Notes under the pieces: model-generated
What the model was told of the DNA's origin: nothing
Seen by the model: only the letters and a program-made list of their open reading frames with translations
Database searches by the model: none
Source of the DNA: Flagellimonas algicola
GTDB lineage: Bacteria > Bacteroidota > Bacteroidia > Flavobacteriales > Flavobacteriaceae
NCBI RefSeq assembly: GCF_005937185.1
Contig: NZ_VCNI01000001.1
Coordinates: 1 to 64,000 of the forward strand
Direction of reading: 5' to 3'
DNA: 64,000 bases
Translations under genes and position numbers: made by a program
Part shown: positions 45,495 to 54,041 of the stretch, piece after piece
Position numbering within the stretch: position 1 is the first letter of the stretch
Layout: each line of letters starts with the position of its first letter

Positions 45495-46710
45495 CTTTTG
45501 CTTTAAATGCTTCTATTTTTTTGTTCAGTTCTTCAAGTTCGGTATTGGATATTTGGGTTTTGCCCTGCAGTTTTGCTATCAGCTTAAATAATTTTTGAAC
45601 ATCCGTTGGGTCGTTATTGCTGCGTATGGCTAATCGATTGAGAAATGCTTCGTCCATAGTTTGCGTCGAAATATGCAATCGCATGCGGATATAATCCAAA
45701 AAGTAAGCAATTTTGTGTGCCGTTATTTGTTTTTGCTCTCCATTTTCAAAGTACATATCGGCAATGGTTCGGGTAAATGCCAAGGTTTGATTTTTTAAAG
45801 GAGTAACCACGGGGATGGCCCGCTGTTTTCTCTTTCCTTCAAAAATGACATAAACCAATGCCCCGATAAGGACTAAATAATAGGCCCATTTGAATTCCTT
45901 GGTATTCAGGAACAGGTACATGGGTGAGGTATAAAAAGACTTCCCGGATTTGTAATGATTGTCCATCAAAATTGCTCCACTTGCTGGCAAATAGGAAAGC
46001 AGCCCTGCGGTATAATTTCTATGTTCCTCCTTTAGGATAAAATAATTGGTAAATGCCTCAGGAAAGGAGGATAGTACGATGGTACCTTGGCCAAAAGGCT
46101 GTTTGATGGCATTGATTCCCTTGGAAGTGCTTTGGACGCTGTCTGCATTTTTCCGAACCTCCCCCAACACCACAGTATTTAAGGTGTCTATTTTGCTAAA
46201 AGTTTGTGCATTGTAGTTCTTGCTAAAGGATATTTCTTTGGAAGCAAGTTTGGGGTTTACCAATTTATGGTGAAACTCTGGTTCTAGGTCTTCGGTGCTA
46301 TAGAGGTATTCCTCTGCTAGGTGCAAAGTGTCTAAAAGTGCCTCATCAAATCCTTTGGAGGCTACAAACAAAGTATTTCCTTGATCCACCCAGTCCAACA
46401 ATGCGTTTAGTTCGGATTCTCCAAAATAGACAGACTCATTTACAAAAAAGTAGGTGCCCTCAAGATCTTCCCTGTTTTGTAAGAATTCAAATGGTGGTCT
46501 GGTCACTTGCTGTAAGCGCTCGGGATAAAAATCCTCCATAAGTTCATTGAGCACATAAGTCCCATAAGGTATTTTATGATGGGTAACATAGGACGGAAAC
46601 CAATTCACCTTTTTGGGTTTGTTATACTCCAAAAGTAGCAGAAGCCCTACGGTGATAACACTGATGATAATATATGCCCTTCCCTTCTTAAACATCTGTG
46701 GCAATGGCAT
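45481..46710 (-). CDS. DUF4350-domain membrane protein
   Basis: A 409-residue protein with an N-terminal transmembrane helix (about 11-27), a periplasmic ThuA/GATase-like DUF4350 domain (about 40-240: TYFFVNESVYFGESELNALL, GNTLFVASKGF, GQGTIVLSSFPEAFTNYF), a second helix near 275-293, and a cytoplasmic tail with a C-terminal coiled coil. DUF4350 genes recur beside MoxR and DUF58 in many phyla. It overlaps its upstream DUF4129 gene by 23 bp and its downstream moxR by 14 bp. Biochemical role unknown. Confidence 0.85.
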   Translation of the reverse strand: MPLPQMFKKGRAYIIISVITVGLLLLLEYNKPKKVNWFPSYVTHHKIPYGTYVLNELMEDFYPERLQQVTRPPFEFLQNREDLEGTYFFVNESVYFGESELNALLDWVDQGNTLFVASKGFDEALLDTLHLAEEYLYSTEDLEPEFHHKLVNPKLASKEISFSKNYNAQTFSKIDTLNTVVLGEVRKNADSVQSTSKGINAIKQPFGQGTIVLSSFPEAFTNYFILKEEHRNYTAGLLSYLPASGAILMDNHYKSGKSFYTSPMYLFLNTKEFKWAYYLVLIGALVYVIFEGKRKQRAIPVVTPLKNQTLAFTRTIADMYFENGEQKQITAHKIAYFLDYIRMRLHISTQTMDEAFLNRLAIRSNNDPTDVQKLFKLIAKLQGKTQISNTELEELNKKIEAFKAKVDGK

Positions 46711-47422
46711 TTTTTAAGGTGATAAACACTTGTTCGGCCTTGGTATATCGGTCTTGATCTATGTTGAACTCTCCGTACCAAATATAGTCGTATAGCAAGG
46801 TGGCCCTGCTAAAAGGGATCTTCAACTGGCTATTGGAAAGCTCTTCAATATAGTCATCGTTGGTTTTTTGCAACTGCCATTCAATCAGCTCCCTTTCGGT
46901 AAGTAGTTTCAAGATAAAAAGGTAATAATAGCGAATGGCCAGGCGATAATTATTGTTGGAAAGAGCGTCTCGTATCAATTGTTGTATGTCCTCTGTTTTG
47001 ATAATCCTTTCCTCCTCGGAAAGGGAAACAATATTTGGGTTTTTCTGGGTATGTATTAAAGAACGGGTATTTGCCTTGACAAAAAATCCGATAATCAAAA
47101 ACAATAGGATCCCAAGCAAAATATAGGGAAGTATCTGAAGGAAGGAAGCCACAGCACCCACCGCTGCCTCTACACCAAAAAGCCATTCAAAAATCTGAAG
47201 CAGGATGTTATACATCCAATCTTTGAAACTGTCCCACGAACTGCTATCAGTCTTGACAATTTCATAGTTGAAGGCTTCGTCCTCCAAAAAAGGTTTTAGA
47301 CGCTCTTCGGAAATTTCGAGTGGAATAATATTGGCATCGTCATGTTTTACCAGGGTATCGTTTTGCGCAAATATTGGATAGCAAATCGACCAAAACACAA
47401 CAAAAATTAACCACTTCTGCAT
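46688..47422 (-). CDS. DUF4129-domain membrane protein
   Basis: A 244-residue protein. A signal peptide (FWSICYPIFAQ) is followed by a short extracytoplasmic region, a transmembrane helix (about 98-118: ILPYILLGILLFLIIGFFV) and the cytoplasmic DUF4129 domain: NYRLAIRYYYLFILKLLTER, EWQLQKTNDDYIEEL and a terminal LLYDYIWYGEF motif. DUF4129 co-occurs with MoxR, DUF58 and transglutaminase-like genes. It sits directly after (0-1 bp) the preceding membrane-protein gene and overlaps DUF4350. Confidence 0.85.
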   Translation of the reverse strand: MQKWLIFVVFWSICYPIFAQNDTLVKHDDANIIPLEISEERLKPFLEDEAFNYEIVKTDSSSWDSFKDWMYNILLQIFEWLFGVEAAVGAVASFLQILPYILLGILLFLIIGFFVKANTRSLIHTQKNPNIVSLSEEERIIKTEDIQQLIRDALSNNNYRLAIRYYYLFILKLLTERELIEWQLQKTNDDYIEELSNSQLKIPFSRATLLYDYIWYGEFNIDQDRYTKAEQVFITLKNAIATDV

Positions 47423-48301
47423 TTATCCCTCTGACGATTTTCCCAAATTATCTATACGCTCATAGGTTCCCGTAAAATTCTTCTTTTCGTTGAGGTTAAA
47501 GTAAATAAGTACCCCTGCAACCAAAGTGATGATATTCAACAAGAATTGCACGGAAACGGATAGTAAATTCAACAAAATGTAAATAGGATCAAAAATACCA
47601 CCGGTTATTGCAACTGGATCTGTTTCCCCAGCCATAGTACCCATTTTTACCATCATATAAATATAGGCAGGAATGCTAAAGGCATAACTAGCGATTCCCA
47701 CGATTATTCCGATAACAAAAAAGGTGATAAAGGTAATCCACCAGTTGTCCTTGATCAAGGTAAAACTGTATCCGTAAGCTTCGCTTACCCCTTTCTGGTT
47801 AAAGACCATCACACTAAAGGACAGCGCTAGAATAGGATAGAGGTAAATGCCAGGGATGATACAAAAAACTAACCCTATCATGATGGATATGCTCACCAGT
47901 AGCCCTAGGCCAATAAAATTCCAGAAATGGGCGTATACGTTTTTCTTGATTTCATCAAAGTTGATGACTCCTTTGTTGTTTGCATAGGACTTGATATAAA
48001 ACAGCACAGTGGCTTGAGCCATTACATAGGCCGCAATAATGGCCAGAAAAAAGATAAAAAATACCAACACCATCATGATGGGATTGAAAAAATCGTTGGA
48101 TGTCTGCACACTAAAGGAGAACATGTCACCAATAAAGTAATAGTAGAATCCCAGGGAGATCAACATTACCAATAGATAGGGACCAACAATCTTTAAGATT
48201 GTGCTAAAAAAAGGTTTGAATTGGCTTCGGATAAAACCGAAGGTGTCCGATAAGATTTCCCCCAGTTCACGTTGTTTTTTAAATTCAATGTACTGTTGCA
48301 T
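47423..48301 (-). CDS. Polytopic membrane protein of the MoxR cluster
   Basis: A 292-residue inner-membrane protein with about six hydrophobic helices. I place the start at 48301 (MQQYIEFKKQRELGEILSDT), because the frame beyond it lies in the SpoIIM gene and lacks family character. The N-terminal ELGEILSDTFGFIRSQFKPF pattern resembles the glycerophosphoryl-diester-phosphodiesterase membrane-domain/DUF975-like proteins found in the same cluster elsewhere. FCIIPGIYLYPILALSFSVM is the most conserved-looking helix. Function unknown. It overlaps the end of the SpoIIM gene by 17 bp and abuts DUF4129. Confidence 0.75.
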   Translation of the reverse strand: MQQYIEFKKQRELGEILSDTFGFIRSQFKPFFSTILKIVGPYLLVMLISLGFYYYFIGDMFSFSVQTSNDFFNPIMMVLVFFIFFLAIIAAYVMAQATVLFYIKSYANNKGVINFDEIKKNVYAHFWNFIGLGLLVSISIMIGLVFCIIPGIYLYPILALSFSVMVFNQKGVSEAYGYSFTLIKDNWWITFITFFVIGIIVGIASYAFSIPAYIYMMVKMGTMAGETDPVAITGGIFDPIYILLNLLSVSVQFLLNIITLVAGVLIYFNLNEKKNFTGTYERIDNLGKSSEG

Positions 48302-49256
48302 GCTTTGCTTTTCGTTTGAATTGGTTAGGATATATGATATAGTAAAATACAATAAGGAATAAAGAACTTGAAATGATTAAAATGGCCAACCAGTCCGGCA
48401 TTTCGGTATGACGGGTTACATAGCCCTCCAAAAATCCCGCAATTATAAAGAATGGAACGGTGCTGATCATAATTTTCAGTCCATTTTTCACTCCGCGTTT
48501 AAAGGATTCCATACGGGTATACGTGCCTGGAAACAGCATCCCGTTACCCATGACCAAACCTGCGCATCCTGCTATAATAATTACGGAAATCTCTATGGTG
48601 CCATGAATCCAAATGGTACGCACTGATTCCCATAATAGCCCTTTCTCATAAAAGAAGTACTGAAAGCTGCCCAACATGATTCCGTTTTGTAACATGATAA
48701 TCAAGGTGCCAATACCCAGAAAAATTCCCAAGGCAAAGGCGTAGACCGCAACTTTTATGTTATTTATGGTAATGCCCAAAAACATATTGAACTCTCCTTG
48801 TTCTTTGTACACCGCCATGGGATCGCCCTTCTCAATATTTTCCAAGGTCATGTTCACATAGCCGTCTCCCAAAATGGAGCGGACAAAGTCCCCTTCATTG
48901 GCCGATGAAAAGGCCCCAACCAAGGAGAAAAAAACAAAAACCAAGAAAGAAATCAGCAGTTCCCTATGATGCTGGTAAAACATGGATGGAAATTCTGTTT
49001 TCCAAAAGCCCACAATACGGTTCTTGGATTCCCGTTTGGTCTTATATATTTTCTGATGTGCCTGTGAGGCCAGAGCGTTGAGGTACAACTCGGTATTGCT
49101 CTTGGGATAAAAAGTTTTAGCGTAGCTAAGGTGATCTGTGATTTCAATGTAGAGGTCGGATAACTTATCTGGAGTCAACTGATCTTTATTGTTCAAGACA
49201 TTTTCAAAAGCAATCCATTTGTCCTTATTTTGCTTAACAAAAGCAGCCTCTCGCAT
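48285..49256 (-). CDS. SpoIIM-like membrane protein
   Basis: A 323-residue protein. The N-terminal cytoplasmic helical region (about 1-95) is followed by five to six transmembrane helices of the stage II sporulation protein M family (ISFLVFVFFSLVGAFSSAN, FALGIFLGIGTLIIMLQNGI, WIHGTIEISVIIIAGCAGLV). In Bacillus, SpoIIM works with SpoIID and SpoIIP in murein remodelling. Here there is no sporulation and no such partner, so it is best seen as the membrane component of the MoxR/DUF58 cluster. It is the first gene of the operon and diverges from the RDD gene 32 bp away. Confidence 0.88.
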   Translation of the reverse strand: MREAAFVKQNKDKWIAFENVLNNKDQLTPDKLSDLYIEITDHLSYAKTFYPKSNTELYLNALASQAHQKIYKTKRESKNRIVGFWKTEFPSMFYQHHRELLISFLVFVFFSLVGAFSSANEGDFVRSILGDGYVNMTLENIEKGDPMAVYKEQGEFNMFLGITINNIKVAVYAFALGIFLGIGTLIIMLQNGIMLGSFQYFFYEKGLLWESVRTIWIHGTIEISVIIIAGCAGLVMGNGMLFPGTYTRMESFKRGVKNGLKIMISTVPFFIIAGFLEGYVTRHTEMPDWLAILIISSSLFLIVFYYIIYPNQFKRKAKHATVH

Positions 49257-49288
49257 TAAATTTGGTTTGTAAGTAAAGAAACTAAAAT

Positions 49289-50005
49289 ATGGATCAATTT
49301 CAAATAGAAACGGCCCAAAATATAAGTATCACCCAAAATACTTCCAACCTTGGGGAGCGCATGCTGGCCTATATTATTGATAGTTTTGTTATTGGGGTTT
49401 ACACCATATTGGTCTTTATTCTTTTGGCGTCCTTGGATATGGATTTGTTTGATCAGTGGGCCTACTATTTGGTGATGAGTATTCCGGCATTTTTGTATTA
49501 TTTGCTTTTCGAGACCTTTTCTGATGGAAAAACCATAGGCAAAGGATTGATGTCCCTTCGCGTGGTAAAACTGGATGGTTCCAAACCCAGTTTTGCCAAC
49601 TATTTTGTGCGTTGGGTTCTGCGTATCATAGATGTTGGCTTTACGTCTGGTGGAGGCGCGGTGTTAACAATTTTGATTCGAGGCAAGGGGCAGCGACTGG
49701 GAGATATTGCTGCAGGAACTACGGTGATTAGCGAAAAAAAGAAAGTTTCCCTAAAGGATACCTTATTGCGTGAGTTGCCAAAGGATTACAAACCCCAATT
49801 TCCGCAAGTCACCGTTTTTAAGGATTCCGAGATACAGACCATTAAAGAACTGTACGATAAATCCAAGCTTAACGGGGATCATAATGTTATTGTTTCCTTG
49901 GATAAAAAGATTAAGGAAGTAACTGGGATTCAGACCACCTTGCATCCCATCCAATTTGTGGATGAGGTTATCAAGGATTACAATTACTACACTCAAAAAA
50001 TGTAA
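49289..50005 (+). CDS. RDD-family membrane protein
   Basis: A 238-residue protein with three to four transmembrane helices and the RDD signature: an early Arg-Asp pair (GERMLAYIIDSFVIGVYT), DGKTIGKGLMSLRVVK in the middle, and GQRLGDIAAGTTVI. A cytoplasmic tail of about 80 residues follows. RDD proteins are thought to be transport- or envelope-associated, and pairing with divergent SpoIIM is a recurrent arrangement in bacteria. The next gene begins 2 bp after its stop with GTG. Confidence 0.87.
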   Translation: MDQFQIETAQNISITQNTSNLGERMLAYIIDSFVIGVYTILVFILLASLDMDLFDQWAYYLVMSIPAFLYYLLFETFSDGKTIGKGLMSLRVVKLDGSKPSFANYFVRWVLRIIDVGFTSGGGAVLTILIRGKGQRLGDIAAGTTVISEKKKVSLKDTLLRELPKDYKPQFPQVTVFKDSEIQTIKELYDKSKLNGDHNVIVSLDKKIKEVTGIQTTLHPIQFVDEVIKDYNYYTQKM

Positions 50006-50007
50006 TC

Positions 50008-50625
50008 GTGTTTTATCAAACCATAGATATTTTGGGTACGGTGGCCTTTGCCATTTCAGGAGTTTTGGTGGCCATGGACAAGAAATTGGATTTGTTTGGG
50101 GTATTGATCATTGCCTTTGTAACTGCCATTGGTGGTGGTACACTTCGCGATTTGCTCATAGGAAATACTCCCGTGGTCTGGATGCGTGATCTAACCTATG
50201 TAAGCACCATATTCATAAGTGTGGTGGTTGGGATACTGTTCGCGAACCAACTCAAATACTTGCGACGCTCCCTGTTTTTGTTTGATACTATAGGGATTGG
50301 ACTTTTTACAATGATTGGGGTGGAGAAGGGACTACAAGCTGAACTTTCCCCAATAATGTGCGTTGCCTTGGGAACCATGACTGCTAGTTTTGGAGGGGTA
50401 ATTAGGGATATGCTGTGCAACGAGATTCCTGTAATCTTTAGGAAGGAAATTTACGCCACGGCCTGTATTTTGGGCGGAGCCAGCTACTTCTTGTTCACCC
50501 AATTTCCCATTAAGGAAAGCTATGCTTATATAGCGGCCATAGTGGTGGTAATCAGCTTACGACTATTGGCCGTCCGTTTTGGAATAAGTCTTCCTAATAT
50601 TTACAAGAAGCCCAAGGAATTATAG
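50008..50625 (+). CDS. TRIC/UPF0126-family cation channel protein
   Basis: A 205-residue membrane protein made of two repeats of three helices plus one, with the repeat signatures GGGTLRDLLIGNTP and GGVIRDMLCNEIP of the prokaryotic TRIC (trimeric intracellular cation) channels (YadS/YvgT). Homologues form homotrimeric K+/Na+ pores. The start is GTG 50008, 2 bp after the RDD stop, so coupling is likely. The 3' end overlaps the convergent cyclophilin gene by 6 bp. Confidence 0.9.
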   Translation: MFYQTIDILGTVAFAISGVLVAMDKKLDLFGVLIIAFVTAIGGGTLRDLLIGNTPVVWMRDLTYVSTIFISVVVGILFANQLKYLRRSLFLFDTIGIGLFTMIGVEKGLQAELSPIMCVALGTMTASFGGVIRDMLCNEIPVIFRKEIYATACILGGASYFLFTQFPIKESYAYIAAIVVVISLRLLAVRFGISLPNIYKKPKEL

Positions 50626-51339
50626 TACTTCGGCCTTTAGTATATAGACATTTTGCCAAGGCCAATCGCCATCGCCCACAGGAACATTGTTAATGGCGTC
50701 CACTACGTCCATTCCTTCTATAACCTTCCCGAATGGTGTATACGAGCCATCCAAATGGTAGGAACCTGGTTTGGTGACCACAATAAAAAACTCATAGGGA
50801 GATGCCAACTTGTGCGGATTGTGTCGTTCACTACTAGGCATTGAAATGGTTCCACGATGATGTTTATGCCCTTTGCGCGTGTCTGGGGGAAGTAAATATC
50901 TGCCAATCAATCTTCTTTTCTTGGCAGTCTTCGTATCATCAGAATTGCCACCCTGAATAATAAAATCCTTGACCACCCTATGAAACTGGGTGTTGTCAAA
51001 ATAGCCTTTCTTGCTCAGGTAGATAAAATTGGCTTTGTGGTAGGGCACATTATCGTAAAGTTGAATGGTAAAACTACCCATACTGGTGGTCAATCGCACC
51101 TTATCTTCCTTAAGCTCATTGGCGTAGTTGAAAAAGAAATCAATGGCGTTTTCCTCATTGAGCAAAAAAATTTCTTCTTCTTTTTCCTCAACAGTTTCAG
51201 CGATGGGCTGTTCTGGAACAGAATCCGTTTCCACCCTATTTTCTTCAGTCTTTGGTGCTTCCTTTTTTGGAGTATCACCACAAGCGACGAGAAAAAATAG
51301 TGGTATAATTGCAATGAACTTTGAGGGTTTGATCAACAT
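50620..51339 (-). CDS. Cyclophilin-type peptidylprolyl isomerase, lipoprotein
   Basis: A 239-residue lipoprotein (leader ending FFLVACG, Cys20). An acidic Glu-rich linker (about 25-60) leads to a cyclophilin domain: GSFTIQLYDNVPYHKANFIY, FHRVVKDFIIQGGNSDD (catalytic Arg in FHRV), GTISMPSS, and PFGKVIEGMDVVDAI. It is expected to assist folding of proline-containing envelope proteins in the periplasm. Its ATG at 51339 shares the CATG palindrome with the ATG of the divergent Nudix gene, so the promoter must lie within the neighbouring gene. Confidence 0.92.
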   Translation of the reverse strand: MLIKPSKFIAIIPLFFLVACGDTPKKEAPKTEENRVETDSVPEQPIAETVEEKEEEIFLLNEENAIDFFFNYANELKEDKVRLTTSMGSFTIQLYDNVPYHKANFIYLSKKGYFDNTQFHRVVKDFIIQGGNSDDTKTAKKRRLIGRYLLPPDTRKGHKHHRGTISMPSSERHNPHKLASPYEFFIVVTKPGSYHLDGSYTPFGKVIEGMDVVDAINNVPVGDGDWPWQNVYILKAEVL

Positions 51340-51979
51340 GGATTTTAACGAATTTTATCATCAAGCTTTAAAAATAAAGAATCTGCCACTTCCCGGAGAG
51401 GAATCACATCATAAAATGTCTCCCTTGATGCGAGTACAGTGGCTCAAATCCAATGACATCAAAAAAAGGAATCCCAAGCAGGCCGCTGTAATGGCTTTGT
51501 TTTATCCTGATATCAAACAACATACCAAAATGCTGCTCATACTTCGAAAAGCCTATCAAGGGGTTCATTCCAACCAGATTGGATTCCCTGGTGGCAAGGT
51601 GGAGGACGGAGACGGCAATTTGAAGGAAACCGCCCTCCGGGAGACCTATGAGGAAGTAGGCGTACCGCCAGAATCTGTGGAGGTAGTCAAGGAGTTGAGT
51701 GAGCTATATATTCCGCCGAGCAATTTTATGGTGAGACCGTTCATGGGTTTTTGTGCCAAACCAAGTCCATTTGTGGTCCAGCAGAGTGAAGTTGAGGCCC
51801 TAGTCGAGGTAAATCTGTACGATTTTATGGACAAGAAAAATCGTATCGAAGAAACCTTGAGCACTTCATATGCCAAAAGTATCAATGTACCCGCTTATAA
51901 ATTAAATGGTTATACCGTTTGGGGCGCCACAGCCATGATGCTTAGCGAGATTCAGCATCTTCTGGAGGAAGTGCTTTAA
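51338..51979 (+). CDS. CoA pyrophosphatase-like Nudix hydrolase
   Basis: A 213-residue Nudix enzyme of the CoA-pyrophosphatase group (NudL/UPF0035). The Nudix box runs from GGKVEDGDGNLKETALRETY to EEVGV, with the metal-binding REXXEE residues intact. The preceding LRKAYQGVHSNQIGFPGG is the CoA-specific element. I chose ATG 51338 (MDFNEFYHQALKIKNLPLPG); another in-frame ATG lies at 51314. The open frame upstream is antisense to the cyclophilin gene and not used. Likely substrates are CoA and its oxidised forms. Confidence 0.9.
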   Translation: MDFNEFYHQALKIKNLPLPGEESHHKMSPLMRVQWLKSNDIKKRNPKQAAVMALFYPDIKQHTKMLLILRKAYQGVHSNQIGFPGGKVEDGDGNLKETALRETYEEVGVPPESVEVVKELSELYIPPSNFMVRPFMGFCAKPSPFVVQQSEVEALVEVNLYDFMDKKNRIEETLSTSYAKSINVPAYKLNGYTVWGATAMMLSEIQHLLEEVL

Positions 51980-52015
51980 CGGCTATTTTGTAAATTAGCC
52001 CCCAACAGCAAGCGC

Positions 52016-52828
52016 ATGGGTCTATTCAAAGAAAATCCTTTTGGTCACATATTATTCTTAAAACGTTGGTTGATCCGTGTTGCTGGAATGATGACCCATC
52101 AACGATACAAAGGGTTCAATACCTTGGAAATTGAGGGCTCCCAAGTCATTAGGGATTTACCTGAAACCAATGTGTTGTTTGTTAGCAATCATCAAACCTA
52201 TTTTGCGGATGTGGTAGCTATGTTCCATGTATTCAATGCCAGTTTAAAAGGGAGGGATGATTCCATCAAAAATTTGGGTTATCTCTGGAATCCGAAATTG
52301 AACATTTATTACGTGGCGGCTAAGGAAACCATGAAAAAAAGCCTGCTCACCAAAATATTGGCCTATGCAGGATCCATCAGTATTGAGCGTACATGGCGAG
52401 CGGATGGGCAGGATGTAAACCGGCATGTAAAGTTCAGTGATATCAGCAATATTGCCCGTGCGCTGGATGATGGTTGGGTAATCACCTTTCCACAAGGTAC
52501 CACTACACCTTGGAAACCTTTAAGAAAAGGAACGGCGCATATCATCAAAAGATACAAGCCTGTTGTGGTTCCCGTTGTTATTGATGGGTTTCGCAGATCT
52601 TTCGATAAAAAAGGATTGCGGGTAAAGAAAAAGGGCATTTTGCAGTCCATGCAAATCAAAGCCCCATTGGAAATCGACTACGACAATGAATCCATTGATT
52701 CTATTTTGGAAAAATTGGAATATGCCATTGAGCAGCATCCATCTTTTTTAAAGGTGATTTCTAAAGAGGAGTTGGCCGCTTATGAGGCCGACCACCAAAA
52801 GCGGAGATACAGTTACCGAGGTGACTAA
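52016..52828 (+). CDS. 1-acyl-sn-glycerol-3-phosphate acyltransferase-like protein
   Basis: A 270-residue PlsC-superfamily acyltransferase. The catalytic HxxxxD motif is NHQTYFAD (about 60-67). The second motif, usually FPEGTR, reads FPQGTTTP (about 160-167), with Gln for the acid and no Arg, which may change the acceptor. Conserved flanks SISIERTW and VVPVVIDGFRRSF are present. The N-terminus has one amphipathic membrane-associating helix. Phospholipid synthesis is the default role, but an atypical acceptor such as an aminolipid is possible. It ends 4 bp inside the convergent membrane-protein gene. Confidence 0.82.
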   Translation: MGLFKENPFGHILFLKRWLIRVAGMMTHQRYKGFNTLEIEGSQVIRDLPETNVLFVSNHQTYFADVVAMFHVFNASLKGRDDSIKNLGYLWNPKLNIYYVAAKETMKKSLLTKILAYAGSISIERTWRADGQDVNRHVKFSDISNIARALDDGWVITFPQGTTTPWKPLRKGTAHIIKRYKPVVVPVVIDGFRRSFDKKGLRVKKKGILQSMQIKAPLEIDYDNESIDSILEKLEYAIEQHPSFLKVISKEELAAYEADHQKRRYSYRGD

Positions 52829-53475
52829 AGCTCTAGTTTCTGTAGCTCCCTGAAGTTTTTTCTAAGTTTTCTGGTCAATAGACCATATAACAAAAAATAT
52901 ATCCCTCCGAAAAGTGCTGTAATAAGAACTCCACATACGGCAAACACCGCCATGATGGTGAATTTCACCTTTTCCGCAGACATACCGTCAAAATTACCTT
53001 GGAGATTCAATGATTCAATTACATTATCACTGAAATAAATACCAACCACCCAAATGGCAAAGCCCACAAGCACCATGGATAGCGAAAAGAACACATAGTG
53101 CTTTACGGTTTTTCGGGTTCGAAGTATTTTGGAAGTCAGTTTTTTGGCACTATCCAAAACCGAAATCTCACGGTACCTTTTATAAAACTGGTAAATGAAA
53201 TAAAACACAACCAAGTATTGGATTATGCTTACTACCAAAAATACCTTGCCCAGGCCCAAATTTTCAACAATGTCCAAAGAGCTGTTTCGCATGGACGGGA
53301 TGAGATAGAGCAGGTGGGGAATTATAAATTCAATGATGCTGATATAAAATATCCATTTGACAATGGAAGAGGATTTCTTCCAGATCATGGTATGTATTTC
53401 ATCGTAGGACAGTTTAGGAAGATGTTCGTCCTTTTTCTGCCAGTCTTTTTTTAAGAGTTCCAATTCATCCATCAT
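52825..53475 (-). CDS. Membrane protein paired with ECF sigma factor
   Basis: A 216-residue protein. The N-terminal cytoplasmic segment (MMDELELLKKDWQKKDEHLPKL, given as its two parts MMDELELLKKDWQ and KKDEHLPKL) is followed by four transmembrane helices (about 37-58, 73-96, 125-148 and 175-202) and a basic C-terminus. It begins 3 bp after the sigma factor stop. This N-terminal motif recurs in proteins downstream of flavobacterial ECF sigma genes, so a regulatory role (anti-sigma-like) is likely by position. No zinc motif or enzymatic signature is visible. Confidence 0.7.
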   Translation of the reverse strand: MMDELELLKKDWQKKDEHLPKLSYDEIHTMIWKKSSSIVKWIFYISIIEFIIPHLLYLIPSMRNSSLDIVENLGLGKVFLVVSIIQYLVVFYFIYQFYKRYREISVLDSAKKLTSKILRTRKTVKHYVFFSLSMVLVGFAIWVVGIYFSDNVIESLNLQGNFDGMSAEKVKFTIMAVFAVCGVLITALFGGIYFLLYGLLTRKLRKNFRELQKLEL

Positions 53476-53478
53476 AGG

Positions 53479-53973
53479 TTAGGGATTTAATATGGTTCTT
53501 AGCTTATTTTTGACCCGGTTCATTTTAACCCTTGCATTGACTTCGGTAATTCCCAGTGTTTCAGAAATCTCAGCGTAGTCCTTGTCTTCTAAATAAAGAA
53601 ATACCAGGGCCTTGTCAATATCTCCCAACTGTTTAACTGCCTTGTACATTAATTTGAGCTGCTGCTCCTGGGTATCGTCATATTCGTCGGCCTTGACCTT
53701 AAAAATTACGGAATCGTAGTCCTGTGTTTGCACTTTCTTTTTAGATTTCCGATACAAAGTGATGGCGGTATTCAAAGCCACACGGTACATCCAAGTACTG
53801 AACTTGGCATCTCCCCGAAACTTGGGATAGGCCTTCCACAATTGTATGGTAATCTCCTGGAAGAGATCGTTATGGGAATCCCTATCATTGGTGTAGAGAC
53901 TGCATACTTTATGAACAATATTTTGATTGTTCTCAAGCTCCGTCACAAAACGATGTTCCAGTTCTTTGTTCAC
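53479..53973 (-). CDS. ECF-type RNA polymerase sigma factor
   Basis: A 164-residue sigma factor. Region 2: SHNDLFQEITIQLWKAYPKF followed by FSTWMYRVALNTAI. Region 4: IDKALVFLYLEDKDYAEISE followed by TLGITEVNARVKMNRVKNKL. Full length for ECF sigmas. Followed 3 bp later by the four-helix membrane protein, forming the second sigma/membrane-partner pair in this window; the two sigma factors differ clearly in sequence. Signal and regulon unknown. Confidence 0.92.
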   Translation of the reverse strand: MNKELEHRFVTELENNQNIVHKVCSLYTNDRDSHNDLFQEITIQLWKAYPKFRGDAKFSTWMYRVALNTAITLYRKSKKKVQTQDYDSVIFKVKADEYDDTQEQQLKLMYKAVKQLGDIDKALVFLYLEDKDYAEISETLGITEVNARVKMNRVKNKLRTILNP

Positions 53974-54041
53974 TCAGGTTGGTTGTTTGACTAATTGGTA
54001 GGTGTTAGACCACTTTTGTTACGATCTTTTTTTCGAATTGT

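Noticed and set aside
51128..51337. Longer Nudix protein starting at 51128
   Set aside because: The extra 70 residues are Ser-rich shadow sequence antisense to the cyclophilin gene and lie outside the Nudix family pattern.
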